NCBI GenBank assembly: GCA_965262845.1
Contig: CBDHFX010000002.1
Span: 992,001-1,056,000, forward strand
Origin: ECT2AJA-044 sp965262845
GTDB lineage: Bacteria > Bacteroidota > Bacteroidia > Flavobacteriales > ECT2AJA-044
Reading direction: 5' to 3'
DNA length: 64,000 bases
Shown: positions 1 to 9,899 of the stretch, piece after piece
Layout of the letters: every line of letters begins with the position of its first letter
How positions within the stretch are numbered: position 1 is the first letter of the stretch
Program-made: the position numbers and the translations under genes
Notes under the pieces: generated by a model
What the model was told of the DNA's origin: nothing
The model's input: only the letters and a program-made list of their open reading frames with translations
The model's database searches: none

Positions 1-571
1 GTAAGGTAAGGTAATACTGGGTTGTTGTATCGGGCCTGGCCCATCCTGGCTGGGCTGAATTTGGGAATTGCAGGGTGGATGGCGAACTCCATGAATAGGA
101 TATTGGTGGAATGCCGCCCACAAGAATAGCAAGAGTGGTCAAATAAACACTATCGCCGTGATGAATAAAGTAATGGGAGGGACTACTGTGCGTTGCAAAA
201 ACCCGCGACCTGGTCACCAGGGTCGTGTCCTGGGAGGTGCAGCCGTTTGAGTCGGTAACCGTGAGTATAGCCGTAAAAAAATCCGGATTATAATGATCCA
301 CTACCTCGGGGAACTGAGAAACCGTATCACTAAGAATATCAGAACCCCAATAGTACCCGCCCCAATAGGGTTCTTTGATATACCAGCTGAACTCAAACGG
401 GGGAGTGCCCACAAGGGTCATTCCCTGCCCCAGGAAAACGGTATCAAGATAGCTCCTCGGATAACAGATGTAGAAATCTTCGTCCATAGAGACCTGGCAT
501 TGCCCAAAAGCAGGATGCACGCAAAACAGGGCCGATACTGATAAGGCGATCATTCTAAAATAATGGAACAT
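1..571 (-). CDS. Secreted PKD-like repeat protein, C-terminus outside the window
   Basis: An open frame runs on the minus strand from an ATG at 571 off the left edge, about 190 codons without a stop. It starts with a signal peptide (MFHYFRMIALSVSALFCVHPAFG, cleavage likely before QCQV). Two stretches resemble the PKD/SprB-like repeats of Bacteroidota surface proteins: one ends near TDSNGCTSQDT, and the second contains GGIPPISYSWSSPSTLQFPN and TTTQYYLTL. Such proteins are usually large T9SS-exported adhesins or gliding cargo, but the sorting domain would lie outside the window. It is transcribed in the same direction as the two T9SS genes upstream of it (765-2128). Confidence 0.72.
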   Translation of the reverse strand, partial: MFHYFRMIALSVSALFCVHPAFGQCQVSMDEDFYICYPRSYLDTVFLGQGMTLVGTPPFEFSWYIKEPYWGGYYWGSDILSDTVSQFPEVVDHYNPDFFTAILTVTDSNGCTSQDTTLVTRSRVFATHSSPSHYFIHHGDSVYLTTLAILVGGIPPISYSWSSPSTLQFPNSAQPGWARPDTTTQYYLTL

Positions 572-729
572 GAGAAGGTATATATTGGTTTGAGCTGTTT
601 TTTTGTTGATTAAGTTACAAATTTTGTACCGGGCCGTTTATGGTACGGATCATGCCAGGGGACAGGCCTCTGAGCGAGGAATGATCCTCTGCGGATGCCC
701 TTCATGGAAGGCATTATGACATCAGGAAA

Positions 730-750
730 GCAGAGGGCAAAGCCCTCTGC
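730..750. repeat. Palindromic hairpin, copy 1 of 3
   Basis: GCAGAGGGC-AAA-GCCCTCTGC is a perfect inverted repeat just downstream of the stop of the 765-1415 gene. Near-identical hairpins lie at 1442-1460 and 2155-2173. The one at 1442 follows the second gene and the one at 2155 precedes it. There is no strong T-run, so these may be intergenic repeats rather than classical terminators. Confidence 0.7.
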
Positions 751-764
751 GATCAAGACCATAT

Positions 765-1415
765 CTACTCCAGCAACACCACCTTTTGGGTGATCATACC
801 CCTGTCCGTAGCCATTCCCAAATAATAAATGCCTTCCGGAAAACTGCTTACCGGCAATCGCCTTAGGTGGGGATCATACTCCTTAACCACCTGACCGACC
901 GAATTATACAATATCAGCTCCCGGATCTTTATTCCATCCCTGCTTTCCACTGTCAGATGATCACGGGCCGGGTTGGGAAACACCCCGATCTCCGTTGGAG
1001 CAGCTACTTCAAAAGTCGATAACACAATATTGCTTGTAGTATCTGAGTCGTACAGAGTTACGACTGAATCCGTTATAGAGCTATCAATATGTATTAAGTT
1101 GCAATTAACCACGAGAGTGAATTCACCGGATCCGGTTACCCCAATGATGTCACGTCTTTCACAACCTGCTGCTGGCCACGGACCGCGGATATCATAAAAC
1201 AGGTCTATGGTGATCTCGGCATTATGGACCTGAACAAAAACCGGATCCAATTTCGGGCAGGTTGAACCATATCCACAAGTAAATGCCGCTGTTTGATAAA
1301 CAGTAAGGGTGTTGCCAACCACTTCATACGTATGAGAAGAACCCAAAAACCAACCTTGTGCCCTACCCTCATAGATCAGTGACATGATCAATAACAAAAA
1401 AACCATCTTTTTCAT
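765..1415 (-). CDS. T9SS-secreted protein of unknown function (tandem paralogue 1)
   Basis: 216 aa. It has a signal peptide (MKKMVFLLLIMSLIYEGRAQ), a roughly 110-residue middle region with paired cysteines (CGYGSTCPKLDP, GCERRD, VNCNL), and a T9SS type A sorting domain over about the last 75 residues. That domain carries the typical VFPNPARDHLTVES opening and ends in KVVLLE. The middle region matches no family I recognise. It was probably exported through the outer membrane by T9SS. By eye it differs from the next gene at 23 of 216 residues, concentrated in the signal peptide and the first residues of the mature protein. The downstream hairpin (730-750) may end transcription. Confidence 0.85.
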   Translation of the reverse strand: MKKMVFLLLIMSLIYEGRAQGWFLGSSHTYEVVGNTLTVYQTAAFTCGYGSTCPKLDPVFVQVHNAEITIDLFYDIRGPWPAAGCERRDIIGVTGSGEFTLVVNCNLIHIDSSITDSVVTLYDSDTTSNIVLSTFEVAAPTEIGVFPNPARDHLTVESRDGIKIRELILYNSVGQVVKEYDPHLRRLPVSSFPEGIYYLGMATDRGMITQKVVLLE

Positions 1416-1441
1416 CCTGCCTGCCTTTAAAGGTTAAAAAA

Positions 1442-1460
1442 CAGAGGGCCTTGCCCTCTG
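1442..1460. repeat. Palindromic hairpin, copy 2 of 3
   Basis: CAGAGGGC-CTT-GCCCTCTG lies between the two tandem T9SS genes, in the same relative place as the copy at 730. The repeat unit of the duplication is about 713 bp, and the hairpin belongs to it. Confidence 0.7.
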
Positions 1461-1477
1461 CGATCAAAACCACATCT

Positions 1478-2128
1478 CTACTCCAGCAACACCACCTCTT
1501 GGGTGATCACACCCCTGTCCGTAGCCATTCCCAGATAATAAATGCCTCCTGGGAGACCGCTTACCGGCAATCGCCTTAGGCGGGGATCATACTCCTTAAC
1601 CACCTGACCGACCGAATTATACAATATCAGCTCCCGGATCTTTATTCCATCCCTGCTTTCCACTGTCAGATGATCACGGGCCGGGTTGGGAAACACCCCA
1701 ATCTCCGTTGGAGCAGCTACTTCAAAAGCCGATAGCACAATATTGCTTGTAGTATCTGAGTCGTACAGAGTAACGACTGAATCCGTTATAGAGCTATCAA
1801 TATGTATTAAGTTGCAATTAACCACGAGAGTGAATTCACCCGATCCGGTTACCCCAATGATGTCATGTCTTTCACAATATGCGTCTGGCCACGGGCCGCG
1901 GGTATCATAAAACAGGTCTATGGTGATCTCGGCATTATGGACCTGAACAAAAACCGGATCCAATTTCGGGCAGGTTGAACCATATCCATAAGGAAATGCC
2001 GCTGTTTGATAAACAGTAAGGGTGTTGCCAACCACTTCATACGTATGAAAAGAATCCAAAAGCTCCACTTGCGCCTTACCCACATAAACCAATGGCACGA
2101 TCAATAACAAAAAAACCATCTTTTTCAT
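1478..2128 (-). CDS. T9SS-secreted protein of unknown function (tandem paralogue 2)
   Basis: 216 aa, with the same architecture as the 765-1415 product: signal peptide (MKKMVFLLLIVPLVYVGKAQ), a Cys-containing middle region, then a T9SS type A C-terminal domain (VFPNPARDHLTVES, ending EVVLLE). It is collinear with its neighbour with no gaps, so the duplication is recent or kept uniform by gene conversion. The sorting domain is almost unchanged, and most differences are in the first 30 residues and around positions 80-90. The two lie 62 bp apart and are probably co-transcribed, this one first. Confidence 0.85.
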   Translation of the reverse strand: MKKMVFLLLIVPLVYVGKAQVELLDSFHTYEVVGNTLTVYQTAAFPYGYGSTCPKLDPVFVQVHNAEITIDLFYDTRGPWPDAYCERHDIIGVTGSGEFTLVVNCNLIHIDSSITDSVVTLYDSDTTSNIVLSAFEVAAPTEIGVFPNPARDHLTVESRDGIKIRELILYNSVGQVVKEYDPRLRRLPVSGLPGGIYYLGMATDRGVITQEVVLLE

Positions 2129-2154
2129 CCTGCCTACCTTTAAAGGTTAAAAAA

Positions 2155-2173
2155 CAGAGGGCAAGGCCCTCTG
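2155..2173. repeat. Palindromic hairpin, copy 3 of 3
   Basis: CAGAGGGC-AAG-GCCCTCTG lies 27 bp upstream of the start of the second tandem T9SS gene, so this copy cannot be that gene's terminator. It more likely marks the outer end of the duplicated unit. Confidence 0.65.
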
Positions 2174-2469
2174 AATAGATCATTATTGAATGATCAACAA
2201 TTGTGCATCAACAATTTGACCTGAGGTGGTCACCCGGTCGTTCGAGCACTCCAAAGTGCAGATAAGTATACATAACACCAAAAAAGATCAATAGTTCATC
2301 TCGGATCCTTTTTTTAAAAAAAGCGTCATGATCGGTTAACCACTGCTCCAAAAAAGGGGAGAGTATTACACGTTGTAAGGGGTTGCTGGAAAGGCCTTGC
2401 CTGGTTTATGGCCAATACTCATTTTGAAGTTGGAAGTTGGAATTCGGGGATCAAAGTCAAATTATGGCC

Positions 2470-2477
2470 TACATTTG
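2470..2477 (+). promoter_or_regulatory. Bacteroidota -7 box for pckA
   Basis: TACATTTG matches the TAnnTTTG box of the main Bacteroidota sigma factor and lies 34 bp before the pckA ATG. I see no clear TTTG -33 element at the expected distance. Confidence 0.5.
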
Positions 2478-2511
2478 CCCTTTGATCAGGTATAACCCAA
2501 TTTAATCTATC

Positions 2512-4125
<1,614 letters not shown>

Positions 4126-4194
4126 ACTGGTCCATACCAATATAATAGCACTCTTTTACGTTAGAATAGAGGTGTTTGTTACTGCACCTTTGAA

Positions 4195-5814
4195 ATGATG
4201 TGCGTTGGCAAAATAAGGAGCCCGTGGCTGCAAAAGCTCAAGCTTGTGTCAACGCCAGTGTTGGCGTTAATGGCCCATCTGGCCGCAGGCCAAACCCAGC
4301 TGGAAATCGTGCAGGCAGGAACCCTGGCGGGTGATCGAACGAACGGGCGCGACTGGCAGTATTTGACGGGCGATGTGATCCTGAGGCAAAAAAATACCCT
4401 GCTATATTGCGATTCGGCCCTGCTCGATAAATACCGGAACGATTCGCGTATGTACGGAAATGTCCGGATCGTTGGGGATTCAACGGACCTGGAGTGCGAT
4501 AGCTTGTACTACGCCGGGAATACCCGGCAGGCAATGGCCTATTCGAATGTGGTACTGACAAATGCGGGACTAACCCTGCGAACACAGCAGCTTGACTGGG
4601 ACCGGCAGCAGGATAGGGCATACTATCTGACGAAAGGATCTATTCGCGATGGGGAAAAGGACCTGTACAGCCAGAAGGGTTGGTATTACCTGGATCGGGA
4701 TCAGTTCTTCTTTCAGAACAGTGTGCGACTGAAACACCCGAATTATCGGATGGAAAGCGACACGCTTTATTACCATTCAGGAACGGAGATCGCCTACTTT
4801 TTTGGGCCGACGAATATTTTTAATGAATCGTCAACCATCTACTGCGAGAATGGCTGGTACGATACGGCCAGGGATCAGGCACAGTTCGGGCAAAATGCTG
4901 TTTTGACTGACGAAACAACTGTTTTGCGGGGCGATTCCCTGTTCTACGATCAGTTGAAGGGGCTGGGGCTCGGATTCTGTAATGTGGAATTAAAGGACAC
5001 TGCCAGGGGCGCCCGGATCACAGGAGATTACGGGAGCTACCTCGAAGGATCGAAAACCGGAAAACTGTGGGAGAACCCTACGGCAGTACTTGATTTCGAC
5101 GGTGATTCAATGTACCTGCACGCCGATACCCTGCTGTGGTCGGTAGACAGTACGGAAGCCTCGTGTTTTTCCAGTTATCCGTTCACCCGTTTTTTTCAGG
5201 CGAGTATTCAGGGCCAGTGCGATTCTCTTCACTATACCGAGGCCGATAGCCTGATCTACCTGTACCGCGAGCCAATCATGTGGTCAGACCGCAACCAGAT
5301 CACCGCTGACAGCATGCGGATCAGAATGAAGGATTCGCGCCCCCACCGCATGTTCCTCAACAGGCAGGCCCTGATCCTTTCCGAAGAAGACAGTATCAAA
5401 TACCAGCAGATCAAAGGCAAGCGCATGACGGGCTTTTTCAGTGAAAAGGAACTGTACCGATTGAATGTGATGGGCAATGGACAGTCCATATATTTCGTTC
5501 TTGAAGATGACGGAGACTTCATAGGCATCAACGTCACTGAATGCTCCGATATGCATATCTATCTGCGCGACAATGACATCCACAGTATCTCGTTCATCAA
5601 CAAACCATCCTCCGACCTGATCCCTCCGGAAGATCTTCCGCCCGATCAGTGGTATCTCGAGGGCTTTGAATGGCTTGGGGCCTGGCGGCCCGATGATCGG
5701 TTCGGCATTTATGTTGACCCCCGGGAGCAACCGGAGCCTGGTTTCACAACGCAAAACCCGGAAAGTTTACAGATGGAGAAAAAAGTGGAAGATGAGGATT
5801 TCGATAGCCCGTAG
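4195..5814 (+). CDS. OstA/LptA-like organic solvent tolerance protein
   Basis: 539 aa with an N-terminal signal sequence (hydrophobic stretch ending ALMAHLAAGQ). The body is rich in beta strands with repeated 'LYCDSA..', 'DSLYY', 'GDSLFYD' units, as in the OstA-like N-domain proteins of Bacteroidota. The family forms the periplasmic beta-jellyroll bridge for LPS, or part of the LptD plug. It is about three times longer than proteobacterial LptA, which is normal for this phylum. The LptD-like barrel is encoded at 11119-13692. The exact role (bridge or accessory) is inferred. Confidence 0.8.
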   Translation: MMCVGKIRSPWLQKLKLVSTPVLALMAHLAAGQTQLEIVQAGTLAGDRTNGRDWQYLTGDVILRQKNTLLYCDSALLDKYRNDSRMYGNVRIVGDSTDLECDSLYYAGNTRQAMAYSNVVLTNAGLTLRTQQLDWDRQQDRAYYLTKGSIRDGEKDLYSQKGWYYLDRDQFFFQNSVRLKHPNYRMESDTLYYHSGTEIAYFFGPTNIFNESSTIYCENGWYDTARDQAQFGQNAVLTDETTVLRGDSLFYDQLKGLGLGFCNVELKDTARGARITGDYGSYLEGSKTGKLWENPTAVLDFDGDSMYLHADTLLWSVDSTEASCFSSYPFTRFFQASIQGQCDSLHYTEADSLIYLYREPIMWSDRNQITADSMRIRMKDSRPHRMFLNRQALILSEEDSIKYQQIKGKRMTGFFSEKELYRLNVMGNGQSIYFVLEDDGDFIGINVTECSDMHIYLRDNDIHSISFINKPSSDLIPPEDLPPDQWYLEGFEWLGAWRPDDRFGIYVDPREQPEPGFTTQNPESLQMEKKVEDEDFDSP

Positions 5815-5832
5815 CAGATAGCTGGATTTTTT

Positions 5833-5840
5833 TATTTTTG
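5833..5840 (+). promoter_or_regulatory. -7 box upstream of the DUF962 gene
   Basis: TATTTTTG fits TAnnTTTG and is placed 25 bp before the ATG at 5866. Confidence 0.45.
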
Positions 5841-5865
5841 GAACAATTGCCAAAACGCATGAGCT

Positions 5866-6186
5866 ATGAAGGAAAGGATCTATAAATCGTTCAGGGATTT
5901 TTATCCCTATTATCTGACTGAGCATCGTAAGCGGGGAACGCGGATCACTCATTTCATCGGGACTTCCCTTTTTCTCCTGTTGGTATTGTACAGTATCGTC
6001 AGCGGAAACGGATGGCTGTTTCTCATCGGAATTGTTATGGCCTATGGCTGGGCGTGGATCGGTCATTTTTTTATCGAAAAAAATAAACCGGCAACCTTTC
6101 AGTATCCCCTGTGGAGTCTGGCTTCAGATTTCAAACTGTATTTTCAGATATGGAGCGGCAAGGAGGGGTTTGAAGCCAAATCTTAG
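5866..6186 (+). CDS. DUF962 / Mpo1-like small membrane protein
   Basis: 106 aa. It shows the conserved family pattern: FRDFYPYYLTEHR at the start, HFIGTSLF, then GHFFIEKNKPATFQYPLWSLASDFKLY. Two or three membrane segments lie around residues 28-60. The family includes yeast Mpo1, a dioxygenase of fatty-acid alpha-oxidation that uses conserved histidines; the His residues at the equivalent places are present here. Whether the bacterial protein has that activity is not shown. It converges with the next gene, leaving 34 bp between stops. Confidence 0.85.
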   Translation: MKERIYKSFRDFYPYYLTEHRKRGTRITHFIGTSLFLLLVLYSIVSGNGWLFLIGIVMAYGWAWIGHFFIEKNKPATFQYPLWSLASDFKLYFQIWSGKEGFEAKS

Positions 6187-6220
6187 CTGTATCGGGTATT
6201 TGGCCTCCTGTTTTCTGTAC

Positions 6221-6709
6221 TCAACCCACCATCAGCTGGCTGTGCCAGCTGTGTTTCACCGGAACTTCCCAGTTCTGTCTGAGTTCACCGATGCTTCCAA
6301 TCATATTGTTGAATACGATCGTATCCCCGGTTAATTTTCCGCCCGTGAGGGCGTCTTGAAAATCCGTCAGTTTCATCGTGTTGATCTCCTGATCGTTCCG
6401 GAAGTGGATCACGGTCCGATCAAGCAAATTGATCCTGAGTTTGGATCCGATGTCCTTAATGGCCCGCACCGATGAATCAATGCTGCACCCGGAAGCTCCC
6501 GCCTGCTGTTCGTCCACCGAAAGAATGACAAAGCGATCGTACAGGACCGTAAAGGATGCCCTAAGCTCCTCTTCATGGGCAGTCCACCGTTCCGTAAAAT
6601 TCAGGAGCGTGGCCCTGATGAATGCAACTTGATCAGCCGTCAGGGCCAGATCACTCTGATAGATCCATACACGGGCATGGTCGGGCATTTCGTCAAAAGG
6701 GACGTACAT
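6221..6709 (-). CDS. Conserved Bacteroidota protein (often mislabelled 'ABC transporter ATPase')
   Basis: 162 aa, cytosolic, no signal peptide. It begins MYVPFDEMPDHARVWIYQSD and contains a conserved EEELRASFTVLYDRFVILSVDE segment. As I recall, close relatives in databases carry the name ABC transporter ATPase, but there is no Walker A, Walker B or LSGGQ motif here, so that label cannot be supported. It begins 2 bp after the stop of the Fe-S protein gene and is the last gene of a minus-strand run amidase, mlaD-like, two Fe-S genes, this one. Confidence 0.75.
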   Translation of the reverse strand: MYVPFDEMPDHARVWIYQSDLALTADQVAFIRATLLNFTERWTAHEEELRASFTVLYDRFVILSVDEQQAGASGCSIDSSVRAIKDIGSKLRINLLDRTVIHFRNDQEINTMKLTDFQDALTGGKLTGDTIVFNNMIGSIGELRQNWEVPVKHSWHSQLMVG

Positions 6710-6711
6710 TT

Positions 6712-7503
6712 TTACAGGTCTTTTGCGGTGGCCAGGATCTCAGCTATATCGTACACCTTAATGCTGTCTTCCCTTTCTGCATTCTTAACGCCATCGGTCA
6801 TCATGGTATTGCAGAATGGACATCCGGTGGCAATGACTTCCGGCCGGGTCTCCAGAGCCTCTTCGGTTCGTTCGATGTTCACATCCCTGTTTCCTTGCTC
6901 CGGCTCCTTGAACATCTGTGCACCACCGGCACCACAGCAGAAGCCATTTGATTTGCAGCGGCGCATCTCGGCCAGGTCTGCATCCAGTTTACGGATCAAC
7001 TCACGTGGAGCTTCGTAAACATCGTTTGCCCGACCCAAATAACACGGATCGTGGAAGGTGATCCGCCTGTTCCTGAACACACCTCCTTCAATGGTCAGGC
7101 GACCCTCGTTGATCAACTGTTGAAGGAATTGGCTGTGATGGCACACATTATAATGTCCACCTAATTCCGGATATTCGTTTTTGAGGGTATTGAAGCAGTG
7201 CGGGCAGGTGGTCACAATATTTTTGACCTTATACATATCGAGAACCTCGATATTCATCATCGCCTGCATCTGGAACAGGAACTCATTTCCTGCTCTTTTG
7301 GCCGGATCGCCCGTACAACGCTCTTCCGTTCCCAGGACAGCGACGGATATTTTGCAATGATCCAGCAACTTAACAAAGGCCCGGGTGATCTTTTTGGCCC
7401 GGTCGTCGAAACTACCGGCACATCCAACCCAGAAAAGAACCTCCGGAGTCTCTCCTGCGGCGACCATTTCCGACATCGTCCGCACACTCAATCCTTCACT
7501 CAT
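6712..7503 (-). CDS. CCG-domain (Fe-S)-binding protein, HdrB/GlpC-like
   Basis: 263 aa from the ATG at 7503. An upstream ATG at 7536 lies inside the previous gene, and the product from 7503 (MSEGLSVRTMSEMVAAGE) fits the family better. Two cysteine-rich CCG-type modules are visible: GCAGSFDDR and TTCPHCFN in the first, then CYLGR, CCGAGG and GCPFC in the second. These domains bind an unusual 4Fe-4S cluster or act at quinone or disulfide sites in HdrB, GlpC and LutA. With its upstream neighbour it forms an HdrBC-like membrane redox pair; the electron donor and acceptor are unknown. Confidence 0.9.
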   Translation of the reverse strand: MSEGLSVRTMSEMVAAGETPEVLFWVGCAGSFDDRAKKITRAFVKLLDHCKISVAVLGTEERCTGDPAKRAGNEFLFQMQAMMNIEVLDMYKVKNIVTTCPHCFNTLKNEYPELGGHYNVCHHSQFLQQLINEGRLTIEGGVFRNRRITFHDPCYLGRANDVYEAPRELIRKLDADLAEMRRCKSNGFCCGAGGAQMFKEPEQGNRDVNIERTEEALETRPEVIATGCPFCNTMMTDGVKNAEREDSIKVYDIAEILATAKDL

Positions 7504-7520
7504 GATCTTCTTTTGAATAG

Positions 7521-8852
7521 TCAACCATCCTTCCAATTCAAGCGATCCGCTGCCGGGAAGGCCCAGGGTGCACCGTTGTTTTCGATATTGGTCATCATTA
7601 CGTTCAACTGAGCAGGGGCAGTTGATTCCTCCATTACCAGATATCGGCGCATGTCAATGATGATGGAAAGGGGATCAATATTGATCGGACAAGCCTCTGC
7701 GCAGGCATTACAAGTGGTACAGGCCCAGAGTTCTTCCCGCGAAATATGATCGTCAAGCAAGGTCTTTCCATCATCCCTGAATTTTCCCCCATTCGCATCC
7801 ATGTTTTTGCCTACTACCTCCAGCCGATCACGGGTATCCATCATGATCTTGCGGGGCGATAACTTCCTTCCGGTCTGATTGGCGGGGCAAACGCTTGTAC
7901 AACGTCCACACTCTGTACAGCTGTAGGCATTCATCAACTGCACCCGGTTCAGGTCCATAACATCCTTAGCTCCGAACCGGCCCGGCTGTTCAGCACCTTC
8001 CGCAGATACCGCGAAAGGATCGGCATTCGGATCCATCATCATCTTCACTTCCCTGGTCACTTCCGGCATATTCGTAAAACGTCCCTTAGGTTCCAGATTG
8101 GAGTACCAGACGTTCGGGAAAGCCAAAATGATGTGAAAATGCTTTGAGATGACGAGATAGTTGAGGAATGCCAGGATACCTACGATGTGAGACCACCAGG
8201 CCACCCGCTCAACCATGATCACCCAACCGTCGGAAAAATTCGACAGGATCGGCACCACCATCCAGGAGCTCACGGGATACCATCCGGCAGCCGGAATGTA
8301 GTACTCCACTCCCCGCTCTTGCAGCACGAGGTCAGCCCCGTTCATTTTCAAAAAGGCCAGCATCAAAAAGATCTCAGCCGTCAGGATGATGGTTGCATCA
8401 CTCGTAGGCCAGCCTCTCATTTCCCTGCTGTAAAAACGGGGAATCCGGTAGATAAAACGGCGTGTCAAAAAGAACACGCAGGCCAGCAGGACCCCAAGGG
8501 CCAGAACTTCAAATGCCCCGATCAAAAAATCATAAAAGCCACCGAGGAAAGAGAACAATCTGTGCGTACCCAGGATGCCGTCAAGCAGGATCTCCAGTAC
8601 TTCGATATTGATGATCACAAAGCCCGCGTAAATGACCAGGTGAAGAAAACCGGCCACGGGATAGCGCACCATTTTGGATTGCCCCAGAGCTACCCGGATC
8701 ATTTCGGCCCAGCGCTCTGATCTGCGATCAAACCGGTTGACCTCCTTTCCGAGCTTGATGTTTCGTCGGATCTTACCGACATTTCGGACGAACAGGCAGA
8801 TTGCCGCAGCTAAGATCAGGATAAAAACGATGCTGGCTGTTCCGAAATGCAT
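7521..8852 (-). CDS. Membrane-bound 4Fe-4S dicluster protein, HdrC/NarI-like fusion
   Basis: 443 aa. The N-terminal half has about five hydrophobic helices (for example residues 5-25, 68-90, 105-130) with several His residues that could bind haem, like NarI/HdrE. The C-terminal half carries two ferredoxin motifs: CTECGRCTSVCPANQTGRKLSP and CTTCNACAEACPINIDP. It probably passes electrons between the membrane and the partner CCG protein 17 bp downstream. The ATG at 8852 overlaps the preceding TGA by one base; a GTG at 8855 is possible. Confidence 0.88.
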   Translation of the reverse strand: MHFGTASIVFILILAAAICLFVRNVGKIRRNIKLGKEVNRFDRRSERWAEMIRVALGQSKMVRYPVAGFLHLVIYAGFVIINIEVLEILLDGILGTHRLFSFLGGFYDFLIGAFEVLALGVLLACVFFLTRRFIYRIPRFYSREMRGWPTSDATIILTAEIFLMLAFLKMNGADLVLQERGVEYYIPAAGWYPVSSWMVVPILSNFSDGWVIMVERVAWWSHIVGILAFLNYLVISKHFHIILAFPNVWYSNLEPKGRFTNMPEVTREVKMMMDPNADPFAVSAEGAEQPGRFGAKDVMDLNRVQLMNAYSCTECGRCTSVCPANQTGRKLSPRKIMMDTRDRLEVVGKNMDANGGKFRDDGKTLLDDHISREELWACTTCNACAEACPINIDPLSIIIDMRRYLVMEESTAPAQLNVMMTNIENNGAPWAFPAADRLNWKDG

Positions 8853-9847
8853 CACTCGTCTTCTTCGCCTTTTTCTTCAGGCTCCCGATAGGGTTTATTG
8901 CCACCGAATAATGAGAAGCGCACATATCGGGAAGGATTCATTTTCAGGTCGTAGACCAACTCACTTAACTCACTGGTGAGTCGATCCAGATTTTCATACA
9001 ATTTTTCGTCGTTCGACAACCTGCCCAGGGTGCCTTCCCCTGCTTCGATACGCGCCGTAATGGAATGGATTTGGCCCATAACCGCATTCAACCGTTCGAT
9101 CGTCGCAATAAAATCAATATGCGTCAGCGAATCTGAAAGTCTGGCCAGATTATTCATAGTGCGGGCATAATCCTCACCAGATCCCTCCAGGGTGGTACTG
9201 ATGCTATCCAGGTTCGTAATAATGCTATTGAAACTCTCTTCACTTCTGGTTATGACCCGATTGATCGACAAGATGGTGTGATGCAATGCCGTAAAGGTAT
9301 GCTCCACCTCCGCAAAGGTGTTTTCGAACCGGCTGCGCGACTCTTTATCCAGAAAGGCCCGCACATAGATCAACACGCTATCCAGCGAAACCAGCAGCTC
9401 CTCTGCTTTGTTCTTGATCGGTGCCACTTCCTGATTCACTGCGTCCTGCAGGGACAGCTCTATTGCCCCTGCCAGTGTGTCTCCGGCCTTCGCCGGCGGT
9501 CCCTTCTGCACATTGATCCTGATCGCCCTGGTCCCCAGCAGGTCTAAAGCATAGATCTCCGCCACTGCATTCCGGCTGATCGGAAACTCGTCTTGCATTG
9601 ACCAGGCAACGATCAAATTTCCGCTTCCATCGGGATGGAACGAAACGTCTTTAACATATCCCACCAGGAAACCGTTTAACGTCACCGGCCGGTCCTTAAT
9701 TAAGCCGTCCACCTCTGCATACACGGAATAAAACACCCGCTTGCCGGAAAAAACATCGTTCTTCTTCAACCAATTGAACCCCCAAAAAGCGAGGGCAACG
9801 ACTGCCACCGCAATCAGGCCGATATACGTTTCCCTGGATAGTTTCAA
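8852..9847 (-). CDS. MlaD/MCE-family lipid-transport protein
   Basis: 331 aa. It starts at a TTG at 9847: LKLSRETYIGLIAVAVVALAFWGFNWLKKNDVF is the typical beginning of this family in Bacteroidota, so the non-ATG start is well supported. One N-terminal membrane anchor (about residues 9-27) is followed by an MCE beta domain (YSVYAEVDGLIKDRPVTLNGFLVGYV) and a long alpha-helical, coiled-coil-like C-terminal half. In the Mla pathway such proteins carry phospholipids between membranes. No permease or ATPase gene lies beside it here. It follows the amidase gene by 52 bp and overlaps the next gene. Confidence 0.88.
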   Translation of the reverse strand: MKLSRETYIGLIAVAVVALAFWGFNWLKKNDVFSGKRVFYSVYAEVDGLIKDRPVTLNGFLVGYVKDVSFHPDGSGNLIVAWSMQDEFPISRNAVAEIYALDLLGTRAIRINVQKGPPAKAGDTLAGAIELSLQDAVNQEVAPIKNKAEELLVSLDSVLIYVRAFLDKESRSRFENTFAEVEHTFTALHHTILSINRVITRSEESFNSIITNLDSISTTLEGSGEDYARTMNNLARLSDSLTHIDFIATIERLNAVMGQIHSITARIEAGEGTLGRLSNDEKLYENLDRLTSELSELVYDLKMNPSRYVRFSLFGGNKPYREPEEKGEEDE

Positions 9848-9899
9848 AACGGATTTTCTGAGCGTTCAGGCAATATTAGTGATTCTGGTCCGAACAAGC

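Larger units (their letters stand above)
2129..2511. other. Intergenic region upstream of pckA
   Basis: 383 bp between divergent genes. It holds the third hairpin copy (2155-2173), a short direct repeat ATCAACAATT near 2193 and 2207, and the pckA promoter box at 2470-2477. I see no further coding potential. Confidence 0.5.

Noticed and set aside
730..750. Calling the GCAGAGGGC hairpins rho-independent terminators
   Set aside because: None has a T-run on either side, and the copy at 2155 lies upstream of a gene, so they are listed as repeats.
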